Assembly: GCF_036226405.1 (NCBI RefSeq)
Contig: NZ_CP108464.1
Span: 5,084,001 to 5,148,000, forward strand
Source: Streptomyces sp. NBC_01260
Lineage (GTDB): Bacteria > Actinomycetota > Actinomycetes > Streptomycetales > Streptomycetaceae
Direction: 5' to 3'
Length of the DNA stretch: 64,000 nucleotides
Below, one piece after another: positions 39,789 through 47,874 of the stretch. Under the pieces are notes generated by a model, which was given only the letters and a program-made list of their open reading frames with translations, made no database searches and was not told the DNA's origin. Both the position numbers and the translations under genes were made by a program. Within the stretch, counting starts at the first letter, position 1; every line of letters starts with the position of its first letter.

Positions 39789-40865
39789 TCATACGTGCCG
39801 GGGCGAGGTGCCCGTGTCGGTGCCCGGACGCCGGTCCACCCGGGTGGAGCCGCCCTGCTCCCCGGGCGGCCCCAGCTGCGGATGCGGATGCGGTTCCGTG
39901 GCCGCGGGCAGACGCCGCCGCCTGCGGTGCTTGAGGAGCGCCCAGGGTGCCCGCGCCCCGGTCACCTCCGTACCGGCCTCCCTGGCCGCCTGGGAGGCCG
40001 CCTTGGCCACCGGCAGCATGTCCTCGCGCCGGGCGCCCTCCAGGCGGTCGGACTCCGGCCACAGCCCGAGCACCGCGCAGACGGTCGGCAGCAGCGCCAT
40101 CGCGGCCGTCGCGTAGCCCTCGGCCGAGGGGTGGTAGTTGTCCGGGCCGAACAGCTCCCGCGGGTTCGCCTCGAACTCCGGGCCCAGCAGGTCGCCCAGC
40201 GACACCGTGCGCCCGCCCTGCTCCACCGAACCGATCGTCTGCGCCGCCGCCAGCTGCCGGCTCGCCCGCCGGGCCAGCCACCGCAGCGGCTGGTAGACCG
40301 GCTCGATCGTGCCCAGGTCCGGGCAGGTGCCGACCACCACCTCGGCCCCCGACGTACGCAGCCTGCGCACCGCCGTGGTCAGACAGCGCACCGACTGCGT
40401 CGCGGGCATCCGGTGCGTCACATCGTTCGCCCCGATCATGATCACGCAGATGTCCGGGGCCCGGGACGGATCCGCCAGCAGCAGTGAGACCTGCCGCTCC
40501 AGATCGTCCGACCGGGCTCCCGGCTGCGCGACATTGCGCAGATCCACCGGCCGCTCCGAGACGGCCGCCAGCCCCGAGGCCAGCAGCGCCCCGGGTGTCT
40601 GCCCGGCCCGCCGTACGCCCTGCCCGGCCGCCGTGGAATCCCCCAGCAGCACCAGTTGCAGCGGGGCCGACCCTCCGGCGAACGCCACTCCGTACCGCCC
40701 GTCCGCACTCGGCGGGACCGGTGCGCTGCCGCCGCCCACCAGCCGCTTCGCCAGCTGAACCTCCGCCAGCACGACGCCTACCGCCGCAGCGCCCAGCAGC
40801 CCGACGCTGCCGCCGCCGTAGGCCGCGCCCGCCGCGATCCGCCGTGCCACCCTCGCTCTCGACAC
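39789..40865 (-). CDS. SGNH/GDSL hydrolase, membrane-anchored
   Basis: A 358-residue exported esterase. An N-terminal signal anchor (ARRIAAGAAYGGGSVGLLGAAAVGVVLAEVQ) precedes the SGNH fold: block I VLLGDSTAAG with the Ser nucleophile, block III IGANDVT, and block V DNYHPS with Asp and His. The last ~80 residues are a basic, Pro/His-rich tail, which may lie in the cytosol or wall. The substrate may be a lipid or a wall acyl group. The GTG at 40865 is preferred because AGGAGG stands 11 bases before it; the GTG at 40877 overlaps that site. A 14-bp hairpin lies just upstream. Confidence 0.82.
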   Translation of the reverse strand: MSRARVARRIAAGAAYGGGSVGLLGAAAVGVVLAEVQLAKRLVGGGSAPVPPSADGRYGVAFAGGSAPLQLVLLGDSTAAGQGVRRAGQTPGALLASGLAAVSERPVDLRNVAQPGARSDDLERQVSLLLADPSRAPDICVIMIGANDVTHRMPATQSVRCLTTAVRRLRTSGAEVVVGTCPDLGTIEPVYQPLRWLARRASRQLAAAQTIGSVEQGGRTVSLGDLLGPEFEANPRELFGPDNYHPSAEGYATAAMALLPTVCAVLGLWPESDRLEGARREDMLPVAKAASQAAREAGTEVTGARAPWALLKHRRRRRLPAATEPHPHPQLGPPGEQGGSTRVDRRPGTDTGTSPRHV

Positions 40866-40893
40866 AGTCCGGTCCACCTCCTCGTTGCCCTGC

Positions 40894-40933
40894 GGCCTCC
40901 CCCACGATTGCCTGCGGCGTCGTGGGGGAGGCC
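40894..40933. repeat. 14-bp perfect inverted repeat in a divergent promoter region
   Basis: Arms 40894-40907 and 40920-40933 (GGCCTCCCCCACGA and its complement) pair perfectly around 12 bases, between the SGNH hydrolase and cystathionine beta-synthase starts. It could be an operator or a leader hairpin. Confidence 0.7.
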
Positions 40934-41050
40934 GATACCGCCGTACACAGAGCTAACTGCCCCCAAGGCACCGTCGTTCAATCGCTTCGCCCATTCCCGC
41001 CCCCGTACGCATACTCTTGCCGCACCATCTCGGAGACCCCGGAGTACACG

Positions 41051-42460
41051 GTGCAATTCCACGATTCGATGATCAGCCTCGTAGGCAACACCCCGCTGGT
41101 GAGGCTGCGCAGTGTGACGGCCGGCATCCAGGCGACGGTCCTGGCCAAGGTCGAGTACTTCAACCCCGGCGGCTCGGTCAAGGACCGGATCGCCCTTCGC
41201 ATGATCGAGGCCGCCGAACAGAGCGGCGAGCTGCAGCCCGGAGGCACGATCGTCGAGCCGACGAGCGGCAACACGGGCGTCGGCCTGGCGATCGTCGCGC
41301 AGCAGAAGGGCTACAAGTGCATCTTCGTCTGCCCGGACAAGGTGTCCACGGACAAGATCAATGTGCTGCGCGCCTACGGGGCCGAGGTCGTCGTCTGCCC
41401 GACGGCGGTCGACCCCGACCACCCGGACTCCTACTACAACGTCTCCGACCGGCTGGTCCGTGAGACGCCCGGAGCCTGGAAGCCCGACCAGTACTCCAAC
41501 CCGAACAACCCGCGCTCCCACTACGAGACCACCGGTCCCGAGCTGTGGGAGCAGACGGACGGGAAGATCACCCACTTCGTGGCGGGGGTCGGCACCGGCG
41601 GCACGATCAGCGGCACCGGCCGCTATCTGAAGGACGCCAGCGGCGGCGCGGTCAAGGTCATCGGCGCGGACCCGGAGGGATCGGTCTACTCGGGCGGCTC
41701 CGGCCGGCCGTATCTGGTCGAGGGCGTCGGCGAGGACTTCTGGCCGACGGCGTACGACCGGACGGTCACCGACGAGATCGTCGCCGTGTCCGACAAGGAC
41801 TCCTTCCAGATGACCCGCCGGCTCGCCAAGGAGGAGGGCCTGCTGGTCGGCGGCTCCTGCGGCATGGCGGTCGTCGGCGCCCTGGAGGTCGCGAAGCGGC
41901 TGGGGCCGGACGACGTGGTCGTCGTCCTGCTCCCGGACAGCGGGCGCGGCTACCTGAGCAAGATCTTCAACGACGAATGGATGGCGGACTACGGCTTCCT
42001 GGAGGACACCGGTCCCTCCGCACGCGTCGCGGACGTCCTCGACTACAAGGAGGGCCCGATCCCGACGCTCGTCCACATGCACCCGGAGGAGACCGTCGGC
42101 GAGGCGATCGACGTCCTGCGCGAGTACGGCGTCTCGCAGATGCCGATCGTGAAGCCGGGCGCGGGCCATCCGGACGTCATGGCCGCCGAGGTCATCGGCT
42201 CGGTGGTCGAGCGGGACCTGCTGAACGCGCTCTTCGCCCAGCGCGCCTCGCTCACCGACCCGCTGGAGAAGCACATGTCGTTGCCGCTGCCGCAGGTCGG
42301 CTCCGGCGAACCGGTCGAGGACCTGATGGCGGTGCTCGGCGGTACGGGCGCGGCGGACGCGGCGATCGTGCTGGTGGAGGGCAAGCCCAAGGGCGTGGTC
42401 AGCAGGCAGGACCTGCTGGCCTTCCTCGCCAAGGACGCGGCAGCGGTCACCAAGCCGTAG
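41051..42460 (+). CDS. cbs: Cystathionine beta-synthase
   Basis: A 469-residue fold-type II PLP enzyme. PLP is held by Lys44 in NPGGSVKDR; TSGNTGVGLA (about 71-80) and the phosphate loop VGTGGTISGTG (about 182) complete the cofactor site. The last ~130 residues carry two CBS domains (GPIPTLVHMHPEETVGEAIDVLREYGVSQMPIV and PLPQVGSGEPVEDLMAVLGG). It makes cystathionine from serine and homocysteine in reverse transsulphuration, and may also form H2S. The GTG at 41051 is eight bases after GGAG. The CBS pair distinguishes it from cysteine synthase. Confidence 0.92.
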   Translation: MQFHDSMISLVGNTPLVRLRSVTAGIQATVLAKVEYFNPGGSVKDRIALRMIEAAEQSGELQPGGTIVEPTSGNTGVGLAIVAQQKGYKCIFVCPDKVSTDKINVLRAYGAEVVVCPTAVDPDHPDSYYNVSDRLVRETPGAWKPDQYSNPNNPRSHYETTGPELWEQTDGKITHFVAGVGTGGTISGTGRYLKDASGGAVKVIGADPEGSVYSGGSGRPYLVEGVGEDFWPTAYDRTVTDEIVAVSDKDSFQMTRRLAKEEGLLVGGSCGMAVVGALEVAKRLGPDDVVVVLLPDSGRGYLSKIFNDEWMADYGFLEDTGPSARVADVLDYKEGPIPTLVHMHPEETVGEAIDVLREYGVSQMPIVKPGAGHPDVMAAEVIGSVVERDLLNALFAQRASLTDPLEKHMSLPLPQVGSGEPVEDLMAVLGGTGAADAAIVLVEGKPKGVVSRQDLLAFLAKDAAAVTKP

Positions 42461-42461
42461 A

Positions 42462-42501
42462 CCGGGCCCGCGGGAGAAGACGCAGGCCGGGCCCGCGGGA
42501 G
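42462..42501 (+). repeat. 15-bp direct repeat and hairpin after cbs
   Basis: CCGGGCCCGCGGGAG occurs at 42462-42476 and 42487-42501, a 25-bp period. Each copy contains the palindrome CCCGCGGG, and a further GCCCGCG/CGCGGGC hairpin follows at 42504-42517. Together they may end transcription. The rest of the 368-bp gap to 42828 holds no gene. Confidence 0.6.
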
Positions 42502-42828
42502 GAGCCCGCGCGCGGGCTTCGCGAAAACGGTACGAGCGCGACACGTACCCGCAGCACCGGCTTAACACGGCTCGGGCAGATTGGTGGGTGTCGGCAGGGA
42601 AACCCGCCGGCACCTGTACGGCGACACGGACTACGGAGCGGCTCCCGGACCTCCACTGTCGCCCGGATGCGAGACCGGCCCTGACCCGGACCGCGTCCCT
42701 CGCGGGGACCGCCGTCGTCCCGCCCCCTGGGAAACCGGGGGTGCGGCGGTCTCCGCGATACATCTGTGCACGGGGACCGCCGCGCCGTCCCGCTCTCCGG
42801 TCCGAGGCCGTCCGGTTCCCGCCGCCGC

Positions 42829-43254
42829 TCAGTCCTCCCAGTCGGACTTCTGCCCCTCGACGTCCCGGCGCCGGAAGAGCCGCCCGCCGCGGGCGACCTG
42901 GAAGGCGTTGACACCGACGATCCCGAGCCAGGCCACGACCAGCCCCTGGATGCCCGCGTTGGCGACACCGATGGCCGACAGCGGGATGGCCAGGACCAGC
43001 GAGATGATCGCGAATCCGTACTGCTCACCGAAGTGCCCCGCGGGGGGCTCCGGCGAACTCGCCCCCCGGGCGACGACGATCTGCTGCTCCGCGAGATGAC
43101 GCCTGACCCGCCGGTCGAGCGTGCTGTCGAGCCGCTGCTCCACCTTCTCCAGGAACGACTCGACGAGCGCGGACTCGTACTCGGCCCCCAGCTCGCTGCG
43201 GGCCTGAAGGGTGGCGTCGAGTTCCTTCTTGAGCTCGGTGTCGGGTGCGTCCAT
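42829..43254 (-). CDS. Membrane protein with N-terminal coiled coil
   Basis: A 141-residue protein. Residues 1-60 are a charged helical segment (TELKKELDATLQARSELGAEYESALVESFLEKVEQRLDSTLDRRVRRHL), followed by two membrane helices (GFAIISLVLAIPLSAIGVANAGI and GLVVAWLGIVGVNAFQVA) and a basic/acidic tail. Streptomycetes commonly carry this orphan near cbs. Function unknown. The ATG at 43254 begins the conserved protein. Confidence 0.75.
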   Translation of the reverse strand: MDAPDTELKKELDATLQARSELGAEYESALVESFLEKVEQRLDSTLDRRVRRHLAEQQIVVARGASSPEPPAGHFGEQYGFAIISLVLAIPLSAIGVANAGIQGLVVAWLGIVGVNAFQVARGGRLFRRRDVEGQKSDWED

Positions 43255-43815
43255 ATCCCTACGGTACGAAGCCGGGGCGGCCGGGTCAGTGGGGCTAACC
43301 CCCCTGTTTGTACGGGGGATCGGCGCTGTGCCGGCCGCGGGGGCGGGACTGCCCGGAGAGGGAGGCACACCGGCTCCTCCCCTGCCGGGCGGGTGATCGT
43401 CCTGTTCCGGCGCTGAGACGCCGACGCGAGGAACTCGTGGGGGCCGTCGCCTGGTTCCCCGGCCCGCTCCCCGGCCTCCCGCCGCCGAATCGGCGGGCCG
43501 GCTGCTACGGCCCGCGCCGCAGCAGGTTGATGATGGTCACGGGACGGTTACGCGCGTACGGTAGCGGGCCGCCGGGCCGCCGGTCCGCCGGACACCGAAG
43601 GCCGTGATTGATCCAGGAGTGATCACCGCTCCCCCGCAGGCCCGCGACGGGCTTGGGGGCGGCGCAGGCCGAGCCGGCAGCGGGCGGAGCTTCTGTGAGC
43701 CGTCCGGGCCGGGGCCGGAACGCGGCCGTCTGCATATGGACATGCAGACGCCTTGCTGGCTGAATGGATTCGTCGGTGCCGGACCGCGGCGCGACGGATC
43801 TACCGAGGGGACAGG
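43255..43815. other. 561-bp gap before the RpiR regulator
   Basis: Mostly GC-rich sequence without a gene. A 9-6-9 inverted repeat at 43727-43750 is the only clear element. The ribosome-binding site GAGGGG lies at 43805-43810. Confidence 0.5.
43727..43750. promoter_or_regulatory. Operator candidate for the RpiR regulator
   Basis: CGTCTGCAT-ATGGAC-ATGCAGACG, nine-base perfect arms and a six-base spacer, 66 bp before the regulator start. Its place and symmetry fit autoregulation. Confidence 0.65.
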
Positions 43816-44661
43816 ATGAGCGGGAGCAGCCCGGCCGCGAGGTTGCAGCAGCTGTTCGAGGGGCGCAGGCTCACCCCCACCCAGCGGCGCATCGCGCACT
43901 CGATGGTGCGAAGGGCCGGCGACGCCCCGTTCCTGTCCAGCGTCGAGCTGGCCGAGCTGGCCGGGGTGAGCCAGCCCTCCGTCACCCGGTTCGCCGTGGC
44001 GCTCGGCTTCGACGGCTACCCCGCGCTGCGCAGACATCTGCGCGAGGTCACCCCGGCCGGACCTGTCGCGGGCACCGGGCAGGACACGTACAACGAGTAC
44101 CAGCAGGCGGTGCTCGCCGAGATCGAGAACCTGCGCCACCTCGCCGAACTGCTCGCCGACCCGGGCCCGGTCGAGCGGGCCGGGCGGCTGCTCGCCGCCT
44201 CGCGTCCACTGCCCGTGCTCGGGCTGCGCGCCGCGTCCTCGCAGGCCCGGGGCTTCGGGTACTTCGCCGCCAAGGTCCACCCCGACGTCCGGGTGCTCGA
44301 CGAGGGCGGCAGCATGCTGCACGACCGGATCGACGCCGCCCGCCGGGCCGGGGCCAGTGCGCTGATCTGCTTCGCGCTGCCGCGCCACCCGAGGGAGGTC
44401 GTGGACGCCCTCGCGTACGCGCGGGAACAGGGGCTGACCGTGGTATCGGTCGCGGACTCCGCCTTCGCCCCGGTGGCCGGCCACAGCGATCTGCTGATCC
44501 CGGCCGCCGTCGGGACCGGGCTCGCCTTCGACACGGCCTGCGCCCCGATGCTGCTCGGGCGGGTGCTCCTGGAGTCCATGTGCGACGCCCTGCCGGACGC
44601 GCAGGCGCGGCTGGAGGAGTTCGACGCGAGGGCGGCGGCGCGGGGCCTGTTCATCGAGTGA
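43816..44661 (+). CDS. MurR/RpiR family transcriptional regulator
   Basis: A 281-residue regulator. Residues ~1-77 are the HTH_6 domain (LTPTQRRIAHSMVRRAG then SSVELAELAGVSQPSVTRFAVALGFDGYPALRRHLRE). Residues ~120-260 form a SIS domain (LPVLGLRAASSQARGFGYFAAK, SALICFALPRHPREVVDALAYAREQGLTVVSVAD) that binds a phosphosugar or another small ligand. An inverted repeat upstream is a likely self-operator. RpiR-type proteins control sugar or amino-acid catabolism; the hut operon 3.2 kb downstream is a possible target, but that is inference from nearness. Confidence 0.9.
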   Translation: MSGSSPAARLQQLFEGRRLTPTQRRIAHSMVRRAGDAPFLSSVELAELAGVSQPSVTRFAVALGFDGYPALRRHLREVTPAGPVAGTGQDTYNEYQQAVLAEIENLRHLAELLADPGPVERAGRLLAASRPLPVLGLRAASSQARGFGYFAAKVHPDVRVLDEGGSMLHDRIDAARRAGASALICFALPRHPREVVDALAYAREQGLTVVSVADSAFAPVAGHSDLLIPAAVGTGLAFDTACAPMLLGRVLLESMCDALPDAQARLEEFDARAAARGLFIE

Positions 44662-44848
44662 ACCGCGCGGCCACGCGCGCCCCCGCGCAGCACGACGGCT
44701 CCCGGTCGCCGCTCGGGTCCGGCTCCTGATCCGTGTCCCGGGCGCCGCTCGGGCACGCGCCTCGATCCGTTTCTCAGGCATCGCTCATGTACGGCCCCTA
44801 ATCTGCGCCCACGGAACGAGCACAGGGCCCGTCGGAAGGGGTACGGAC

Positions 44849-45415
44849 GTGGGGCGCGGAGCGCAGTCGTTGGCGAGAGTGGCCGTGATCGTACGGGCCG
44901 GCGCGGCACCGATGTGGTGGCCGGGGCTGCTCGCCGCGGCCATCGGGGCACTGGTGCCGGGGCTCACCGGCCGGCGCATCGGACTGCTGACCGGGGCCGC
45001 GCTGTTCCTGGTCACGATGGCCGTCGTGGCTTCGGCGCGCGGCAAGCGGTACACCGCACTCGCCCGGGGCGCCACCCGGGCGGGCCGCGCCGACTTCCTC
45101 CAGGACCGGGCCGTGACGGTACGCAACTGGCGTCGCGGGCACCGATGGTGGCTGCTCGGGGCGTTCCTCGTGGCCGTCGCGAGCGCGTTCGTGCTGCCCG
45201 GGGCGGGCGGGCTGCTGCTCGCGGGGGCCGGGGCCGGGCTCTGGGCCAAGGCCGTCCGGATCGGGCAGCGGGAGCGCCGGGACGACGCCCTGTACTGGGT
45301 CCGTACGGACTGGGTGGAGCGCGGGCGGCCCGCAGGCAAGCGGGTCGAGGCGTACCGGACGACGGGGCCGGTGGCGGGGGACGCCGCGCCCGGTGGGGCG
45401 CGGCGCTCCCGCTGA
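44849..45415 (+). CDS. Membrane protein with four helices
   Basis: A 188-residue protein from GTG 44849 with helices at APMWWPGLLAAAIGALVPGL, IGLLTGAALFLVTMAVVA, WWLLGAFLVAVASAFVL and GGLLLAGAGAGLWAKAV, and a basic hydrophilic C-terminus. There is no recognised family. It is convergent with the roadblock gene at 45424, the stops being eight bases apart. Confidence 0.65.
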   Translation: MGRGAQSLARVAVIVRAGAAPMWWPGLLAAAIGALVPGLTGRRIGLLTGAALFLVTMAVVASARGKRYTALARGATRAGRADFLQDRAVTVRNWRRGHRWWLLGAFLVAVASAFVLPGAGGLLLAGAGAGLWAKAVRIGQRERRDDALYWVRTDWVERGRPAGKRVEAYRTTGPVAGDAAPGGARRSR

Positions 45416-45423
45416 CCGGCCGG

Positions 45424-45798
45424 TCAGACCTCCAGATCGGCCTCGATCTTCTTCAGCTTGTGGCGGGCCATGGCCAGGTTGGCTCGGCTGGAGTCCAGCA
45501 CCAGGTAGAGGAACAGGCCGTTGCTGCCACGGGTCTTGAGCAACCGGATCAGGTGGTACTGGGTGCCCAGGGTGATCAGGATGTCCTCGATCTCGTCCTG
45601 GATGCCCAGGTGTTCCATGGTGCGGAGCTTGGCGCGTACGACGTCGGTGTTGCCGGCCGCGGCGACCTCCAGGTTGAATTCCTTGCCGCCGCCGAGGGTG
45701 CCCAGCGCCATGCCGCTCGTGTAGTCGACGAGGGCGACACCGACGGTGCCCTCGATGGACGTCATCGCTTCCTTCAGTGACGCTTCGGTGTTCGCCAT
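45424..45798 (-). CDS. Roadblock/LC7-like protein
   Basis: A 124-residue single roadblock/LC7 (MglB-like) domain: ASLKEAMTSIEGTVGVALVDYTSGMALGTLGG, HLIRLLKTRGSNGLFLYLVLD and a final NLAMARHKLKKIE helix. Such dimers regulate small GTPases or form scaffolds. Streptomycetes use related proteins in conservon-type switches. No GTPase gene adjoins. It may be transcribed apart from the operon at 45911-47630, since 112 bp separate them. Confidence 0.82.
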   Translation of the reverse strand: MANTEASLKEAMTSIEGTVGVALVDYTSGMALGTLGGGKEFNLEVAAAGNTDVVRAKLRTMEHLGIQDEIEDILITLGTQYHLIRLLKTRGSNGLFLYLVLDSSRANLAMARHKLKKIEADLEV

Positions 45799-45910
45799 GA
45801 GTGCTTGATTCCTTTCCCTGACCGGCCGCGATGACCGGTTCCGTTTCTGTGGGGTGAGGCTCTGTGCGGTGCGGATGGCGGGCCGCGTTGTCAGGGGGCG
45901 GCCGGCCGCG

Positions 45911-46381
45911 TCATGTCGTGCGGTGGGGCAGGGTGCCGGGCTCCTGCGGGGTGCGTGGTCCGGGCGGCCGTGTGCCGGGTGCCGGCTGCGGGGTGCGTTC
46001 CAGCGCGGCGTCGACGAGCTGACCGATCCTGGTGCCGGCCCGGCGGCCCTCCAGATGGAGCCTGCCGACGTTGATCCGGTCCTCGGCCAGCAGCGTCAGT
46101 ACGGCCGACGATCCCGCGGCGTACGCCGCGATGTAGCCCGTCTCGCCCCGTACGAGCAGTTCGCGGAAGCCGCCCCGGCCGGTCGCCTCCGTCATCCGGA
46201 TCGAGACGCCGAGCGCGGCCGCGGTCAGTGCGGCGACCCCTTCGGCCTCCACCCCCGGGGTGTCATGGGCGAGAACGAGTCCGTCGGTGCTGGCCGCCAG
46301 GGCGCCGGCGAGGAGCGGCACCCGCGCCCGCAGCCGCTGGAGTTCGGCCAGGACGTTCTGGACTTCGGCCTCGGGCACCAT
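45911..46381 (-). CDS. Roadblock/LC7 domain protein
   Basis: A 156-residue protein. Residues ~5-115 form a roadblock/LC7 domain (VPLLAGALAASTDGLVLAHDTPGVEAEGVAALTAAALGVS, FRELLVRGETGYIAAYAAG, VLTLLAEDRINVGRLHLEGR). The tail is Pro/Gly-rich. The ATG at 46381 has GGAGG nine bases upstream; a GTG at 46423 that overlaps the previous stop is the other choice. It is the third gene of a minus-strand operon with DUF4388 and a second roadblock protein. Confidence 0.85.
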   Translation of the reverse strand: MVPEAEVQNVLAELQRLRARVPLLAGALAASTDGLVLAHDTPGVEAEGVAALTAAALGVSIRMTEATGRGGFRELLVRGETGYIAAYAAGSSAVLTLLAEDRINVGRLHLEGRRAGTRIGQLVDAALERTPQPAPGTRPPGPRTPQEPGTLPHRTT

Positions 46382-46419
46382 CAGCTGTCTCCTCCCGGCA
46401 CGCTGTCTGAGCGCGCGTA

Positions 46420-47211
46420 TCACAGGGCCTCCAATGCGTCTCGGAGCCGGCGCAACAGGGCGACGTCGGGATCGGCCGTGACCTCGGGCAGCTCGATCCG
46501 GGCGGTCGCGGGGGCGGCCGGGCCGGTCGGCTCCCGGACCGCTTCCACCAGCCCGGAGGCGGCCAGCCGGCGCAGGTCGACCAGGGTGTGGAACGCCGAT
46601 CTGCCCAGCTCCTGGGCGATGTCCGTCGCGGTGCACACCCCGTCCACGCGCTCCAGTACCCGGTGCTGGCGCGGTGGTACGGGGGAGTCGAGCGGGCGGC
46701 CGGTCCGTACGAGCGGGGCGCTGTCGCCCGCCGCATCGGGCCAGATCCGGTCCAGCAGCTCGCGGCGCCGGAGCGTCTCGCGCTGCACGGCGTCCACGGG
46801 CACGGGGCGGACCGGGCCGATCCAGTGGGCGACCCCGTAACGGAAGCGGGCCGGGGTCCGGGTCGGGGCGAGGGCGAAGAACGCCGCGTCGTACAGCGCC
46901 CCCAGGTGGCACAGCTCCAGCGCGCCGCCCGCCACCCGGCCGCTGTCCACGAGGTAGCGGCCGACCCGCTGTCCGGCGCCCGCCTGGGCGACCGCGTCCC
47001 ACCAGCCGTCGCGGTGCAGCGCGCCGCCCCGGGTGAGCAGGACGTCGATACCGGGCGTGGCCGGGCTCTCGGCGTGCACCACCTTGCCGTCGGCGAGGTA
47101 GAGGGTGCCGCGGTCGCGCATCAGGGCGCCGGTGGCCCGTTCGGCGGCGAGGCGCTGGAGCATGGGCGAGAGCGCGGCGGCGGGGGAGGGCGCGGGGGCG
47201 GTCGTTCTCAT
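46420..47211 (-). CDS. DUF4388-like regulatory protein with winged-helix segment
   Basis: A 263-residue protein. The N-terminal half resembles DUF4388 (GALMRDRGTLYLADGKVVHAESPATPGIDVLLTRGG, GWWDAVAQAG), a domain of scaffold/regulatory proteins often found with roadblock domains and response regulators. Around residues 190-225 a winged-helix-like segment appears (RVDGVCTATDIAQELGRSAFHTLVDLRRLAASGLV). The gene overlaps the upstream roadblock gene by four bases (ATGA), so the two are translated together. It may bring the roadblock proteins to DNA or to a GTPase. Confidence 0.75.
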   Translation of the reverse strand: MRTTAPAPSPAAALSPMLQRLAAERATGALMRDRGTLYLADGKVVHAESPATPGIDVLLTRGGALHRDGWWDAVAQAGAGQRVGRYLVDSGRVAGGALELCHLGALYDAAFFALAPTRTPARFRYGVAHWIGPVRPVPVDAVQRETLRRRELLDRIWPDAAGDSAPLVRTGRPLDSPVPPRQHRVLERVDGVCTATDIAQELGRSAFHTLVDLRRLAASGLVEAVREPTGPAAPATARIELPEVTADPDVALLRRLRDALEAL

Positions 47212-47630
47212 GCCAGGACCAGCCGCTCGGCCATCTCGCCCAGCCGTATCCGGGCCAGGGCCAGATTGCCCTCCGCGCGGTCCAGCCACAGGTGGAGGAA
47301 GACGCTGCTGTCGAAGTCCGTCTCGACGAACCGGAGGATGTGGTACCCGGCCCGGGTGGTGACGATGACGTCCTCGACCGGGCACGCCGTTCCCGTAACA
47401 CCCGTACTGTCGGCGGCGGTTGGCGGCTGCGGTAATCCGAGGGCGAAGGCGGGCTGCTCGGCCGCCATCCGTGCCACCTCGGCCGTCTCGGCGGCGGTGG
47501 CCTCGTGATCGCCGTTGGGCGAGTCACCGATGGTGCCGAGGGCGAGACCGCTCGTCCAGTCGACCACGGCGGCACCACGGGCACCGGGCAGTCTCATGGC
47601 GTCGAGCAGGCACTCGTCGATTCCGGGCAC
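47208..47630 (-). CDS. Roadblock/LC7-like protein, operon leader
   Basis: A 140-residue protein with the roadblock-like pattern ARGAAVVDWTSGLALGTIGDSPNGDHEATAAETAEVARM, a variable middle, and ILRFVETDFDSSVFLHLWLDRAEGNLALARIRLGEMAE at the end. That ending closely parallels the roadblock protein at 45424, so the two are paralogues. The GTG at 47630 has GGAGGGGAG about nine bases upstream. First gene of the roadblock/DUF4388/roadblock operon. Confidence 0.8.
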   Translation of the reverse strand: MPGIDECLLDAMRLPGARGAAVVDWTSGLALGTIGDSPNGDHEATAAETAEVARMAAEQPAFALGLPQPPTAADSTGVTGTACPVEDVIVTTRAGYHILRFVETDFDSSVFLHLWLDRAEGNLALARIRLGEMAERLVLA

Positions 47631-47818
47631 GCGGACTCCCCTCCGACGCTGCGTGCGGCTGTGACCCTGAGGTTACGCAACGTGCTCACGCCTGGTGGAG
47701 GTTCTGGCATTTTCCACAGGTACATGCAGGTGGCGGTGGGAAAATGCCCCGCCGCACGCCGGAGGGGGGCCGTCCGGACGCCGGTCGGGACCGGGGTGCG
47801 CCGCCCTGTTGACTGGAG

Positions 47819-47854
47819 CTATTCAGCCGATCAAGATGTGAATAGAAAATTCAC
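47819..47854. promoter_or_regulatory. hut operator candidate
   Basis: Two interlocking inverted repeats lie 21-56 bases before hutU: CTATTCA (47819) with TGAATAG (47839), and GTGAAT-N5-ATTCAC (47838-47854). They share the GTGAAT core and stand out as AT-rich. They may bind the histidine/urocanate-responsive regulator. Confidence 0.6.
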
Positions 47855-47874
47855 AGTCGCGAGGAGGCATTGCC

